A DNA stretch of 64,000 nucleotides from Tuctoria greenei (GCA_036927565.1 JAYESD010000008.1:18928100-18992099), one strand, 5' to 3'; positions 10,909 to 22,499 are shown, counted from the stretch's first letter. The notes: a model not told the origin generated them from the sequence alone. Numbers and translations are program-made.

Positions 10909-12314
10909 TGAAAGTATCTAGGCCCCCATGAGGTACGGTTTCGGTGATTAATGACAACCATTGGATTTTACTAATGAATTTGTGAATGCAAGGTCCCCAT
11001 AATCACTCAATCAAATGAAATCTATATGTCATTGGAGACCCATATACAATCAATTTATGAGATCAAATCAATGATATGAAGACAAGAAGTGAAAGCTCTT
11101 ATGTCAAAGTCATTCAACCACAATTGATGACACTTAATGCTTGACAACTATCAGAAGTACATTTCCAACAAAAGTTTAAGAGGTCAATCGAGCAAGACAC
11201 AAAAGAATCACTTAGAAACAACTCGAAGCAAACAAAATCAACTCACCGGATCAACCGATGATTTCTGAGAATAACACATCGGTCGAGTTGGTTCAGCAGA
11301 AGAAGAAGACCTCAGAACAAAGCACTCACCGGATCATCCGATGTTAAGGGCTCAGCTACATCGGTCCATCAGTACAGTTTGCAATATCCTTGGACCAAGT
11401 GTAGCACCGGATCATCCGATGAACAGAAGTATACACATCGGTGAATCACTCCAGTGAGCATCAAGTTTGAGTCAATTCTGGAGGAAGAGCCACCAGATCA
11501 TCCGATGATAAGACAAGTGCAACATCAGTCTAACAACGGTCATATCTAACACAATGACGTCAGCTAAAGTGAACTTGACCGATGATAACTAAAGGGGAGA
11601 CATCGGATCATCCGATGTTCGCAGAAAAGTTCTGTCAGCCTACTTTTCCAACGGCTATTTCGTGGAGGCTGGCTTTAAATACCCCCTAAACCGGTCATTT
11701 CGACAAGTCTTGATCACAAAACATTCTCTACACATCCACAAGCATTCAAGACCAAGAGCCATCACTTCTACATCATTTCGAGCACCTACACACCAAGAGA
11801 TAGGCTAGAACTAGCTAGAGAGAGAGCTTGTGTGCCTCCATTCTGGGTGAGTGGAATCTCTAGGATAGTGAGAGCCTCACGGGAGTACCCCTTAGTGTTT
11901 GTAACTGTGAGAGACTTCCGGAGCTTGCCAAGGCGTTTGTGGAAGCTCGGAGGGTCGAAGTTGTACAAGGCTTGAGCTCCACCTTGCCAAAGTTGGCAAA
12001 CGGAGAAGAATAGTGGAGATCCCTCGTCTCGGTGACTTGGGTGTGGCTAAACCCTTTGGTGGGTGCCACAACATGGATGTAGGAAGATCTTGACGATCTT
12101 GCCGAACCACGGGATAAATCCTCGTGTCTCCTCGGGAGTTTGCATCCTCTTCCTCTCCCTTACGTTTATGCATTTTATATTCCGCGAAGTTGCTATTTAC
12201 CTCAATGCATAGATAGTTTGCGTAGGGAACTAGGCTTTTAGGAATTAAGTTTTATTGTTTAGATTTTTGAAAAGAAGCCTAATTCACCCCCCTCTTGGGC
12301 ATTCGATCCTTACA
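10909..12314 (+). repeat. Sirevirus 3' LTR (1406 bp)
   Basis: Starts TGAAAGTATCTAGG and ends CGATCCTTACA, matching the ends of the LTRs at 44147 and 54950 in reverse. U3 contains CACCGGATCATCCGATG-type palindromes at about 11245, 11328, 11405, 11471 and 11601, interleaved with CATCGGT half-sites. A TTTAAATA box follows at about 11673. The 3' portion carries the CACCCCCCTCTTGG motif conserved in the other copy. Confidence 0.9.
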
Positions 12315-12349
12315 ACTTGTACTAACTAATTATTAGCTAGCTAATTATT

Positions 12350-12630
12350 AGTTGGTGCCTGTTTGGAACCTCTAGAACTAATTTTGTTTCTATATACTAA
12401 TTGACTGTAGTACCCCCGAAGGAGAGGGAGGAATGAGAGATGACAAGGGTAGAATAGACTTTAGCCAACAGTTAGCTGAAATTAGCTAGGTTAGAGCAGC
12501 TAATGAGATTATTGTTAGTTGAAGGGTTAGCTAATAATTAGCTGTGTGTTATTAGCTGGACTGTTTGAAACCTCTATAGCTAATTTTTAGCAGCTAACTA
12601 TTAGCTTTAGAGGTTCCAAACAGGATCTAA
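12350..12630. mobile_element. MITE-like element with inverted termini
   Basis: CCTGTTTGGAACCTCTAGA near 12356 is mirrored by the reverse complement near 12606-12625. The interior repeats AGCTAATTATTAGCT-like motifs. It has no coding capacity. The exact ends and target duplication are unclear, so the superfamily is left open, although CCTGTTTGG termini are common in PIF/Harbinger and hAT MITEs of grasses. Confidence 0.5.
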
Positions 12631-12864
12631 ATAATAGATAATGAAAGAAATATATAGTCTGCAATGTTGTGGAGTACATAAATAAAAATTGCAAGGCCAA
12701 GTTTTCAGTCGTCCTTGAGTATAGAAAAATGGCAATTCATCTTTTACACCAATAGTTAATTTTGGCACTAACATGTGTGGATTTACTCAGTTGCGGTGAA
12801 TAAGATTCACATCTCATGACTCTCAGCACAACAACAGATAAAACTCTGCCATTGCAGAAGCTAA

Positions 12865-13728
12865 GGCCGCGTTTGGAACCAAGGATTTTCAAAGGAAATA
12901 CGTAGGAAATGATTCCTGAGGAAAGGAACCGTATGCACACGTTTGGAACAAGGGAACCGTGGCTTACTTTCCAGAGGAAAGGAATCTGAGGATGTACAAA
13001 TCAAAGGAAATGAAACATCCAGTCAAAACAAAGGAAAATCTTGTTGGCTGCTTCTTCCCACCTCTATTAGCTCACCTCTGTCAATCAGTGCAAGATTTTG
13101 GTGCTAACCAGTTTGTGAAGAGTTGGAAAATCTTATGAGGAACCTTCATTTTGACATATTTGACACTAGATCCCGTTAAATCGCTCATCTCTCAACCGAT
13201 TTTGCTATTCTTCAAGGTCTGACACAGTTATGGATGGTACAGTCAAGAGCTCCAAAGAGCAACAATGGCGTTCAGTTGTTTTTTACCTTTGCCTGATTGG
13301 CTCAACGAAGAAGAAGGGGTTGTTCCACTTACAGGTGGAACCCGCAAGACAATCTATGTTAAATGCTAGAGTCACACAGATAGGCTTTGAGTGCATCTGC
13401 ATATATCTCCAAAAAAAATAGAAAACATATTTATTTTGGGCACCTAAGTTATATTGTGGCAGTGTGATATGTAGTTTAATAATCACAACCTTCATTAATC
13501 AGTGAAATATAACATATTGTGTAATTTATCTTTTATATAATCTAGTTCTAATGATTTTTTTATCTTCCAATTTCTACGTTACAAATTCCTGCAATCCAAA
13601 CAACAAGAATTCCCAATTCCATTGTTTTTCATTCCCGTAGTTTTTTACTTTTCCCATTCCTGTATTTTCTTCAATCCTGTGTTTTTTCCCGTTCCTACAT
13701 TTCTGTTTCCTACGTTCCAAACATGCCC
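12865..13728. mobile_element. Tourist-like (PIF/Harbinger type) non-autonomous element
   Basis: Terminal inverted repeats GGCCGCGTTTGGAAC and, at the other end, GTTCCAAACATGCCC, flanked by TAA at 12862-12864 and 13729-13731. A 3-bp TAA duplication fits the PIF/Harbinger superfamily. A second TIR-like sequence (CGTTTGGAACAAGGG) lies just inside the left end. At 864 bp it is long for a MITE and no transposase remains; short open frames inside are not protein-like. Confidence 0.6.
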
Positions 13729-13731
13729 TAA

Positions 13732-14289
13732 AACAGGACCAAGCAAGCTGCAGTTTTTTTTTAAGTGAGAAAGCAAGCTGCAGTTGTGCAGGCAATCAGA
13801 ACTGCTGAGGTTGTAGGAATCGATGGACAATATTTTATGACATACCGATGGACAAGGCAGGATCATCAACAATACATAATCAAACAAAACACTGACATTG
13901 CGGAAGAAAATCACGGTGCGTGAAAGGTTACAGAGGAAAAGGTAACGGATACAGAGCAAATCGATCTAAGAAGAGAGGCGAGGGACGAAGCCGCGGTGAC
14001 GAACAATCGCCGGGCTGATGCTATCAAAGAACCTAATACCAGGTGGAAGATCGGAACTCCTAAGGCAGGCGGCGCCCTAGGGTTCGGTGCGGACGGGCCG
14101 AACAGCAACATTCCAGGGGGCGATGTGTGGCAGCCGTCGAACATCGTTGCGCATCTTCAGGGTCGCCGGTAGAACTTCTGCACATCTGCGCACCACGAGT
14201 ATCTGTGAGCTCATGAATCCACAAAACCAGGAATAAGGCAAAGAGCGGAGGAAGCTAAAAGGGCGCGCGAGGCTAGCGGACCCTTGATG
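13732..14289. other. Unassigned sequence, no gene recognised
   Basis: The right half is GC-richer and could be the 5' part of a former minus-strand gene interrupted by the Reina insertion. No continuous coding exon or convincing splice pattern is visible. Confidence 0.4.
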
Positions 14290-14718
14290 AGCGCCTTGAC
14301 GAGACACGATAAGACCAAACCAGCGATCAGTAACTCAATAAAAGACAAGAACAAAAGAACACCAAAGAGCACAAAACAGAGATGGCAAAACTCAGAATGA
14401 TGTGGGGTTGGGATGCATCTCTCTTCCTCTCTTAATTCACTCCTTAATCTGAGTATGATTACATGATGTGTTCTGGAAATGGGGAAGATAATCTGGGAAG
14501 GAGAGAGTAAGAACAGAAAGAGGATAGGCTAACAGAATGTGTAGCAACTTGTCCTCTCACGCCAGCTGCAACCATTTAAATAGATTCCCTTTCGTCACTG
14601 GGCTGATGGGCCACGTCTCCAGTCTTTTCAATTTGAGTTGATGGGCCTTCACTGCAATTTCCGTCGTCAGCGTCCCACACTTCTTTCTCCAACGAGTGTT
14701 GCGCCTTGGGACGTGACA
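14290..14718 (-). repeat. 3' LTR of the Reina-type element (left)
   Basis: Matches 19555-20052 apart from scattered differences and the MITE present only in the right copy. It ends GGGACGTGACA. The first 20 bases do not match the TGTAGTATCCC start of the other LTR, so the left terminus is altered and its exact start is uncertain. Confidence 0.75.
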
Positions 14719-14736
14719 GTGCCTCCCCCTTGAGAG
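14719..14736 (-). other. Polypurine tract of the Reina-type element
   Basis: On the minus strand CAAGGGGGAGGCAC sits immediately before the LTR start TGTCACGTCCC. Confidence 0.7.
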
Positions 14737-14834
14737 TCAGCGTGTCCCCACGCTGGTGCAGATGGAAAACGAGCTTTCAGTGAGTAATAATCCTCCCAGG
14801 TAGAGATATCAGGCGGCAACCCCTTCCAAGAAAC

Positions 14835-15540
14835 TCAGACTTGAACTGTAGCAGTGTTGCCCTTCCGAACAAGTCGGCGTTCCAGAATTCGCAGCAGTTC
14901 AGAAACCTGAATATCTTCAGAGAGTGAAGCAGGCAGGTCAGAGAATAATGGTGTGTAATTATGGTGAAATGGCTTCAACTGAGACACATGAAACACCAGA
15001 TGAATTTGGCTAGATGGTGGGAGATCCAACTTGTAAGCCATTGTTTCCAGTTTGTCAATGATTTTAAAGGGACCATAATACTTGAATGTCAGCTTTGGGT
15101 ATGGCCTATTAACAACAGAGCTTTGAGTGTATGGTTGAAGCTTAAGTAACACAAATTCTCCCACTGAAAATTGTCTCTCTGATCTCTTAGAATCAGCATA
15201 GAATTTCATCCTTGACTGAGCCTTGAGCAGATTCTCTTTCAAAGCCTCTATGCCTCTATGCATAACTGTCTTTCTTTCAGAGAAGAGACCACTTCTGCAT
15301 TTTCAGAGAGGTGAAACTGAGGCAACATCCAGTTGATGGTTCAGTTACATAAAGAGCTTTAAAGGTAGAGCACTGTATAGCTAAGTGATAAGCAGAATTA
15401 TACCAAAGTTCAGCCAATGGTAACCATTTTAGCCACTGTTTCGGAGCATCATTAACCATACATCTCAAATACATTTCAAGACATTGATTTACTCTCTCTG
15501 TCTGGCCATCAAGTTGTGAATGATATGCAGAGCTAAGCTA
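14835..15540 (-). pseudogene. pol: Reina-type integrase end and chromodomain-like tail, broken
   Basis: 15277-15474 encodes the end of the integrase core (YLRCMVNDAPKQWLKWLPLA followed by ELWYNSAYH). 14835-15263, in another frame, encodes the C-terminal region with VGEFVLLKLQPYTQSSV, KYYGPFKIIDK and LVFHVSQLKPFHH. A few residues of a chromodomain-like end (RILERRLVRKGNTATVQV) are left before a stop. The corresponding part of the plus-strand element at 29883-30376 is longer. Stops and frame changes separate the pieces. Confidence 0.75.
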
Positions 15541-16545
15541 CAATTTAGTGTTGAGCAACCTGAAAAGTTCTTGCCAGAAAGAACTGGTAAAGACCCCATC
15601 TCGGTGTGAAACAATTGTGCTTGGTATTCCATGTAGCTTAACTATATTGTTCAAAATTATGTGGGCCACTTGTTGAGCAGTGTATGAGTGTTTGATTGGT
15701 AAAAAATGAGCACACTTAGTGAGACGATCAACCACTACTAAAATGGTTGAATAACCTTCAAACGTAGGTAAGCCCTCAATAAAGTCCAGAGACACATCTT
15801 TCCAGGAGGATTCAGGAATGGGAAGTGGTTGAAGCAACCCTGGGAGTTTGATATTCTCATGCTTAGCTTGCTGACATATAAGGCATTGTTTAACAAAATT
15901 CTCCACATCTTGTTTCATGTCAACCCAATAAAATATGTTTTTAATCCTCTGATAGGTTGCATGGATGCCTGAATGCCCACCCAGTGCTGAACTGTGAAAT
16001 GAAGTGATCAGTTTGGTTTGCATAGTGGTACTATTAGCAATCCATATTTTCTTCTTGTACTTAATGAGACCATCAGTCAAAAAGAACCCCTCGGCATTAG
16101 TCTGAGAAATAGCCAGTTTAGCCAATACCTCTTGTGCCTTTGGGTCGGAAAGATAAGAGTTCTGTACTTTTTGAACCCACACTGGCACCACTGCTGATAT
16201 AGCCTGAATTCCAAAATATTGCCCCACTCTAGATAATGCATCTACCACCTTATTTGCTTTGCCTTCTTTATATTGAAATTTGAATTGTAAACCAGCAAGT
16301 TTGGACATTGCTGTTTTCTGTAATTCAGTAGACAAAGACTGATCCTGAAGGTGACATAAACTCTTGTGATATGTTTTTATAATAAAAGGGGTCCTATGAA
16401 GGTAGCTCCTCCACTTATCAACAACCATCATAACTGCCATAAATTTCTTCTCATATGTTGAAAGCTTCTGATTTTGAACACTTAAGGCTTTACTGAAATA
16501 TGCAAGTGGGTGGCCCTTTTGTGTTAGAACAGCCCCAATACCCAA
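15538..16545 (-). pseudogene. pol: Reina-type RNase H and integrase, N-terminal and core
   Basis: A 335-residue open segment. RNase H is recognisable from GHPLAYFSKALS and YEKKFMAVMMVVDKWRSYL to VVDALSRVGQ. The integrase zinc region follows (HSSALGGHSGIHATYQRI, then CLICQQAK), and the first catalytic aspartate is in SLDFIEGLP. The second catalytic position reads IVSHRDG where the family has SDR, so the aspartate appears lost. Homology continues beyond the stop at 15538 in other frames. Confidence 0.8.
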
Positions 16546-16575
16546 GTCACAAGCATCTGTTTGAATTTCAAAATG

Positions 16576-17844
16576 CTAAGAAAAATCAGGGAATGCCAAT
16601 ACTGGTGTGCTAGACATTGTAGCTTTTAATTCATCAAAAGCTTGTTGTGCCTCTACTGACCACTGAAAGGGTTTCACTTGTAGCAGTTTTGTCAGCGGTT
16701 TAGCTAAAATTCCATAATTTCTGACAAACTTCCCATAATAGCCTGTCAGGCCAAGAAATACCCTTAATTTAGTAAAAGATTTTGGAATTGGCCAGTTGAG
16801 CATAACAACAGTCTTTGAGGAGTCAGTGGCAACACCCTTATCAGATATGATGTGTCCTAAATAGGACAATGTTGTTTGAGCAAAAGAACATTTACTGAAT
16901 TTGATATGTAACTGATTATCAGACAGTGTCTGAAACACTATTTTGAGGTGATTCACATGGTGGGCCAGAGATGTACTAAAGACTAATATGTCATCCATGA
17001 ACACTAGTACAAACTTTCTCATATATGGAGTAAATATAGAGTTCATTAAGCATTGAAAGGTTGCAGGGGCATTAGTGAGGCCAAAGGGCATAATCTTAAA
17101 CTTAAAATGTCCATGGTGTGTTTTAAAGGTTGTCTTGGCTTCATCTGAGGGCAGCATTCTGATTTGATGAAACCCTGACCTTAAGTCTATTGTTGAGAAT
17201 ATTATTGTTCCAACAATCTCATCAAGGAATTCATCTATGACAGGCATTGGAAATTTATTCTTCACAGTGAAGGAGTTTAATTTTCTATAATCAATGCAAA
17301 ACCTCCATGTGCCATCTTTCTTTTTAACAAGGAGGACTGGTGATGCAAAGGGGCTGAGACTTGGTGTGATCAGGCCAGAAGCAAGCATCTCATTGACTTG
17401 TCTTTCTATCTCATATTTTTGCTCAAGTGAGTATCTATAAGGTTTACAATTGGCAGGAGAAGAATTAGGTAACAGAGAGATGGAGTGATCATACATTCTG
17501 TGTGGAGGCAGAGAAGAGGGTGCTCTAAATATACTGTCAAACTGAAGAATGAGATCCTTTATTTGTGCTGGAATATTTGCTGCTTGTAATAGTTGGTGCT
17601 CTGAACTCCTATCATCCATGTTTACAAGAAAAACCATAGCACTGATATCATTTCCTTTAAAGCACTTGACCACTTTGTCTGCAGAAATCTCTGTCAACAG
17701 AGGAACAGGTTTATCAAGTAAGCCATGCAGAGTAACTGGAGAATCATTGTATATAAAAGATATAGATTTTTGAGCCCAGTCACAAGTCATAGGGCTATGT
17801 TTCGCCAACCAATCCATGCCTAGAACAAGATCATATGCCCCCAA
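16576..17844 (-). pseudogene. pol: Reina-type protease end, reverse transcriptase and RNase H start
   Basis: A 422-residue open segment beginning with the end of the protease (AYDLVLGMDWLAKHSPMTCDW). It contains a complete RT with CIDYRKLNSFTVKNKFPMP, FSTIDLRSGFHQIRM, FGLTNAPATFQ and the catalytic FMDDILVFS, then the RNase H approach (LAFPDFS). The downstream RNase H resumes at 16545 after a stop. The RT catalytic site looks intact. Confidence 0.85.
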
Positions 17845-17880
17845 CTCTAGTATTTTAGCATTAGAGGAAAATGTCAGACC

Positions 17881-18108
17881 CTAACAATACCATTCCAAGT
17901 TCTGAATTTCAGAAGTGCAGGTGAGCACATTTCCATTTGCAACCTTAACCTGCATGGGTTGTACTGGGACAGTTGACAATGATAGTTTAGATGCAATGGC
18001 TGAATTTAAAAATGTATCTGAGCTGACAGAATCGACCAGGACCAACATAACTTGCTTCAACACCAAAGCCTTTAACTGCACCGTTGTGTTATGAGCTTTC
18101 CCTGACAA
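17881..18108 (-). pseudogene. pol: Reina-type protease with altered active site
   Basis: A 75-residue segment aligned with the protease of the plus-strand element at about 27060-27240. The active-site motif reads LVDSVSSDTF where the relative has LVDSGSSQSF, so the conserved glycine of the DSG triad is replaced by valine. This would be expected to disable the enzyme. A stop at 17881-17883 cuts it from the following segment. Confidence 0.7.
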
Positions 18109-18560
18109 AGCATTGAGAGATAAAAATGTTCACCGTCAGAAATTATATCAGAAGGATTTTCCAGTGCCTCTAACATCTCAGACAAGAAGCCACCTCCATC
18201 AGATGTGTCGGCCCAAAGAGCATTCAATTGTCCAGTAGAGCCAGTAGGGCATTTGTGAGAGGGTGTATATTTATCACCACACTTGTAACATAATCCATTC
18301 AAGTGTATGAATTCTTTGAGTTGTTTGGCTTTCCAAATTTCCGTAGAAGTGAAATTTGGTTTGGCTTCCTTAGCGGATACCAACTGAGAAGACCTGAAAG
18401 GCATTCTAGAAAAACGTCTCTGTTTCAGAGTTAACTGTTCATGTATAGAAGCAAGTGTTGCAGCTTTAGAAACTGAGTCAGCCATGTGCATTTCAACAGC
18501 AGCCTTAATATCCTCTTTCAGGCCCATAAGAAATTGGGAAACCAATATTGTTTCATTCAA
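18072..18560 (-). pseudogene. gag: Reina-type gag C-terminal part with zinc knuckle
   Basis: A 162-residue segment. It starts in the gag helical region (ILVSQFLMGLKEDIKAAVEM) and contains a CCHC-like knuckle CYKCGDKYTPSHKC at about residues 93-106. A frame change near 18590 separates it from the N-terminal gag segment, and it overlaps the protease segment in another frame. Confidence 0.75.
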
Positions 18561-18609
18561 TGAGGGGTCATACAGATGTATGTGATATACAAGTTGCTCA
18601 AAAGATTTT

Positions 18610-19341
18610 CTAGTCTTCCACTGTCCCTACTTGCTTAAGATTAAGAAGCTCCATAGTTTTCATGCGATGAATATCAATATCAAATTCTCTGGTAATAGCA
18701 TGAGCAAAAATTTCCCAACAACTAGATCCAATAGTTTGTTTATATGTTTGGAACCAATGGGCAACTCTATCATTGAGATGTAAAGATGCAGTAACAACTC
18801 GAAAGTTTGCAGGGATGTTGTACAGTGTAAAATAAGTATCACATTTATCCAACCATATTTTAACATCACTGCCATCAAACTTAGGAAAATTCATCTTGGG
18901 CATCCACTGCTTGCTAACAACATCAGTATGGGCAATAGTTGCAGGCAACATGTGAGGAGCAGATGGAGGATGGGGTTGTACCTTAGGGATCTGAGGAGCA
19001 TTAGAATCCAGTTGCAGAGCAGAGAATTGCATGGGAGTGGAAACTAGTGTTGCCGTTGTTGCAGCCGACGTTGACGGCAGTGAATAAGGTGATGAACCAA
19101 TAACTTCTGTATCAAGTATAGCAGAATTTCCTCCCAAAAGAGCACGAAGACACCGAGAAATCAGAACCTGGTCCTGCTTGATCAACCCAATAGAAGACAT
19201 AGCATGATTAACCCGAGATGACACGTCTTTCAGATCAGAAGAGAAAGCTCCCAACTCTGACAAAAATCGTGTTTCCATAGACTCAAGGCGTTCAGTAATC
19301 GACATCATAGATTTCTTCACAGATTTATCAGAGTCAGCCAT
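18610..19341 (-). pseudogene. gag: Reina-type gag N-terminal part
   Basis: Starts at the first ATG after the primer binding site. The N-terminal 70 residues are helix-prone (SITERLESMETRFLSELGAF). A serine/threonine/proline-rich linker leads into the gag core with WMPKMNFPKFDGSDVKIWLD, VTASLHLNDRVAHWF and MELLNLKQVGTVED. The last motif matches the plus-strand Reina element (LLNLRQQGSLEDYISAF) and identifies both as one lineage. Confidence 0.8.
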
Positions 19342-19523
19342 ATTGTCAACGATAAAACGAGTTTGGGCATTTGGCTTAAATGGCGTCGTGGTGGGATTTC
19401 TCCTCCGAGCTGACCCAACCAGGGTAACGGATTTACAGTAATCACCGAAGGGATTACAACCTTCCCCTTTGGAGTTTTACAGGTCAAAGCCAAGAGGATA
19501 GCGAGAAAATCGACCAGGCCTGT

Positions 19524-19535
19524 CTCTCATACCAA
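19524..19535 (-). other. Degenerate tRNA-Met primer binding site
   Basis: The minus strand reads TTGGTATGAGAG next to the LTR, one base different from the usual TGGTATCAGAG. Confidence 0.65.
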
Positions 19536-20052
19536 TGTAGTATCCCGACACATTAAGACCAACCCAGCGATCAGTAACTCAATAAAAGGCAGGAACAGAA
19601 GGACACCAAACGATCAGAGCACAAAACAGAGATGGCAAAACTCAGAATGATGTGGGGTCGGGATGCATCTCTCTTCCTCTCTTAATTCACTCCATAATCT
19701 GAGTACGATTACATGATGTGTTCTGGAAATGGGGAAGAGGATCTGGGAAGGAGAGAGGAAGAACAGAAAGAGGATAGGCTAACATAATATGTACTCCCTC
19801 CGTTTCATTTTATTTGTCACCGGTTAGTTCATTTTTGAACTAACCGGTGACAAATAAAACAAAACGGAGGGAGTAACAACTTGTCCTCTCACGCCAGCTG
19901 CAGCCGTTTAAATAGATTCCCTTTCATCACTGGGGTGATGGGCCGTGTCTCCAGTCTTTTCAATTTGAGTTGGTGGGCCTTCGCTGCAATTTCTGTCGTC
20001 AGCATCCCACACTTCTTTCTCCAGCGAGTGTGTTGCGCCCTGGGACGTGACA
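19536..20052 (-). repeat. 5' LTR of the Reina-type element (right), carrying a MITE
   Basis: Starts TGTAGTATCCC and ends GGGACGTGACA. It is 517 bp including an 80-bp Stowaway insertion and its duplicated TA, that is about 435 bp before insertion. Confidence 0.85.
19794..19873. mobile_element. Stowaway MITE (Tc1/mariner type)
   Basis: CTCCCTCCGTTT ends in inverted orientation with TA duplicated at 19792-19793 and 19874-19875. The 80-bp element is almost a perfect hairpin. The left LTR at 14542-14543 shows the empty TA site, which proves the insertion boundaries. Confidence 0.95.
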
Positions 20053-20370
20053 TGATGTCTGCGCGGCGCGCTCGGAAGTCGCGAAATATGTGCTCGGGGA
20101 GCGTGGGTGTCGGCGGAGCAGCTACGGCGACACGGCGTGACGGCGGCGGGGCAGAAGCGACACCGTGCGGCAGACCGACAGCGGGGGCGTGGCCACGTGG
20201 GGCGACGGCGTGGCGGCGCGGGCGCGCGGCAGCGGCCTCACGGAGCTACACCCAGACGGGACACAGGAGGAACTGCCTGGAGCCAGAATTGGGTTAGGGT
20301 CAGAGAATTGCCTTCGGTTTTGGGCCAGGCCGTCGGGCATGTTAGATTGGGGCTAAAAAAGATTCAGATA
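20053..20370. other. GC-rich unassigned sequence
   Basis: Open frames exist in several phases because of the base composition. None resembles a known protein and no start or splice context is convincing. Confidence 0.4.
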
Positions 20371-20374
20371 TTGT

Positions 20375-20590
20375 TCGAATTTCAATTCGGATACATCTGA
20401 CGAAATATGGATATTCAACCATTCAGGCAGATATTAAGTCATATTATTTCCAATCTGATATCATAATTCAAATATCTGATATCTGATCCATATTTGATTA
20501 AGATTTGACAAAAGTGAATATGGACCAAATATTTTTGGATCTGGTACCCGTACGGATAGGAAAATATCCGATCCGTTTTCATCCCTAGGG
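20375..20590. mobile_element. Possible hAT (Ac-like) terminal fragment
   Basis: The right edge reads GATCCGTTTTCATCCCTA, the reverse complement of the TAGGGATGAAAACGG type of end found in Ac-like hAT elements. Subterminal repeats of ATATCCGAT and GATATCTGAT lie inside. No opposite end was found, so this is at best a fragment. Confidence 0.4.
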
Positions 20591-21955
20591 GAGAGAGAGT
20601 GGTGGATGACCGGTGGGGTCAATTATCGAAACAAAATACCAAAACTCCTCCAAAATTCAAAAAAAAATGAAAAGGTGATCTGCGAATGGTAGTGAACATG
20701 TTTGTCTTAGTTTCAATTTAAATCTGAATTTACCCTCATTTCAGTGTGGGTTTTTTACAACAGTTGTACCCACAACGACATCCTGAAAGGATCGAAAACT
20801 GGAGGAGCCCGGCACTGAACCAATGAAGGATCCAGATGACGGGCTTTAGTCACTCCAACGAAGCTCCTTGAGCGACCCACCGGCTTCGATGGCCAAGATC
20901 CAGAAGACGAAGGTGATCTTGCTGCAGTAGTAACTGGGGTGGTGGCTGCCCGACCCCGGACGGGCTCCAACACGGAACTGGAAGGGGAAGGGGTGACCGA
21001 CAGAGGGGATGGTGATGTCATGGCGACTGCAGGAGAGAAACGACAAGGAAATGGTAGAGACGTTGATGTCGGCGATAGATGAAGAACAGAGCACGACCAG
21101 GGATGAAATGAAATACAATCAGAGGAAAATAATCGACAGCGAGAAGGGTGGGGAAGGGGCGAGTTGCGGACTGGACGAACAACCAGGGTTGGCTCTATGT
21201 TTGATGGGCCCTAGGGCAAAATCATCAACATGGGCCCTTGAGTCAACGCTATTTAATATTTTATTATCATCCTCTTCTGGGATAAGTTATTGCCTTTGAT
21301 TATTGTTGTCAACATCAAACACTTCTTGATATAGAACATAATTATTTAAATATTCTTTTATTTCATTTTGTAACATCGAACAAATGTTTCTTGGGCAACA
21401 TTATAATAACTATAAGTATGGAAGAACTAAATACATAAATAAAAAACCTAATCTAATACGTTTGAGGAATTGAGTGTCATCTAATATCAACAAAAAAATT
21501 CTGAGATGAGGAGCTATAGGAGAAGGGATCATTAACCTGTCGACCGCGAAAGAGATTTGCTAAGATAAATTATGTACAAATTTTGAATTTTGGTAAGAAA
21601 ATTTGAATTTGTTCAAATTATGTTGTTCAAAGTTACTATGTTATATGTCAAAATCATGCTACAAACGCAATGTTAGCATCAAAACCATGATAAATTCATA
21701 AAAAATATATTTGTCTTTTCACATCAAAGTTAACAGTGGCACTAGCAACGATGGCTTCGATGAATTGTATTCGGTATACTCGATGTGATCAGCCGATGAG
21801 GCGACATGGCGTGGCGAATGCTTTCATGACTAGTCTCCGGAGGACTTGATGTCCCAGCTGGTCATGCTATGCAACCTCAAGAGAAGAGAGATGAAGGAAT
21901 GTAGAAATGCAAGGATGATGATGCTGAACACAAGCAGTGTGAGTGTGACCAACAC
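20591..21955. other. Intergenic sequence, nothing assigned
   Basis: Moderately GC-rich to about 21220, then AT-rich. Short open frames on both strands at 20755-21299 overlap each other and show no recognisable domain. Confidence 0.4.
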
Positions 21956-21958
21956 TAT

Positions 21959-22324
21959 GGGTCTGTTTGGTTCAATGACTAACTTGCCTAAGCCTAATGT
22001 TAGGCATACCACACTGTTTTAGGTGGGTGTTTGGTTGTTGACTAAGGTTAGACGTGCCACAAAAGTTAGGCAACTTTTGCTTACATTGCCTAACAAAAAA
22101 TGCCTCAACTGCGGCGTTCAAATCAATCGCCTAAGGTTAGCCACTTGCCTAGGATTAGTCATGCTAACAAAACAAACACAAGCCACACTTTCTTAGGCGC
22201 GCCTAAACTTAGGTTGTGGTAGCAAATCAAATATATGCTAACATTAGTTAGCTTAGGCGCGTCACAAATGTGGCAAGTGGCTAAACTTAGGCTTAGACAA
22301 ATTAGCCATCATCCAAACAGACCC
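21959..22324. mobile_element. Tourist-like MITE
   Basis: Termini GGGTCTGTTTGG and CCAAACAGACCC are exact inverted repeats, flanked by TAT at 21956-21958 and 22325-22327. A second GTGTTTGG motif lies near the left end. The interior repeats CCTAAGC, TTAGGC and GTTAGG in both directions. No coding capacity. Confidence 0.7.
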
Positions 22325-22499
22325 TATACTACACGCTTTCAACCTTTTACCCTGCTTGTCTTGGTTTTATGGGCTCCTCCGTTGTCTCTTTACTCACTAT
22401 GATTGATGATCCTGTCTGCTACGTGTCTCATATTACGACCCGCTCTTAATCATGGATCCGACCTGCTATGACTTGAGCTGAGATCCTTAATGTTGCTAA

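Larger units (their letters stand above)
9391..12314 (+). mobile_element. 3' end of a Sirevirus (Ty1/copia), interrupted by the Tekay insertion
   Basis: Contains the C-terminal half of ORF3, several polypurine tracts and a 3' LTR. It is the same family as the complete element at 44147-56317: the ORF3 proteins align along their length and the LTR starts match for well over 100 bases with scattered changes. The 5' part must lie left of position 1, beyond the Tekay element. Confidence 0.9.
14290..20052 (-). mobile_element. Decayed Reina-type chromovirus
   Basis: LTR, polypurine tract, chromodomain-like end, integrase, RNase H, RT, protease, zinc knuckle, gag, primer binding site and LTR are in the correct order on the minus strand. 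Short LTRs of about 430 bp plus the gag motif FPKFDGSDVKIWLDKCDTYF point to the Reina lineage. Possible 5-bp target duplication TGATG at 14285-14289 and 20053-20057. Coding frames are broken at least six times and two catalytic motifs are changed, so this is an old copy. Confidence 0.85.

Noticed and set aside
14077..14307. Minus-strand frame of 76 codons next to the Reina LTR
   Set aside because: No recognisable domain; it may be a former 5' exon region but no splice structure supports it.
20107..20400. GC-rich frames right of the old Reina element
   Set aside because: Open in several frames on both strands, arginine/alanine/glycine-rich, no homology recognised.
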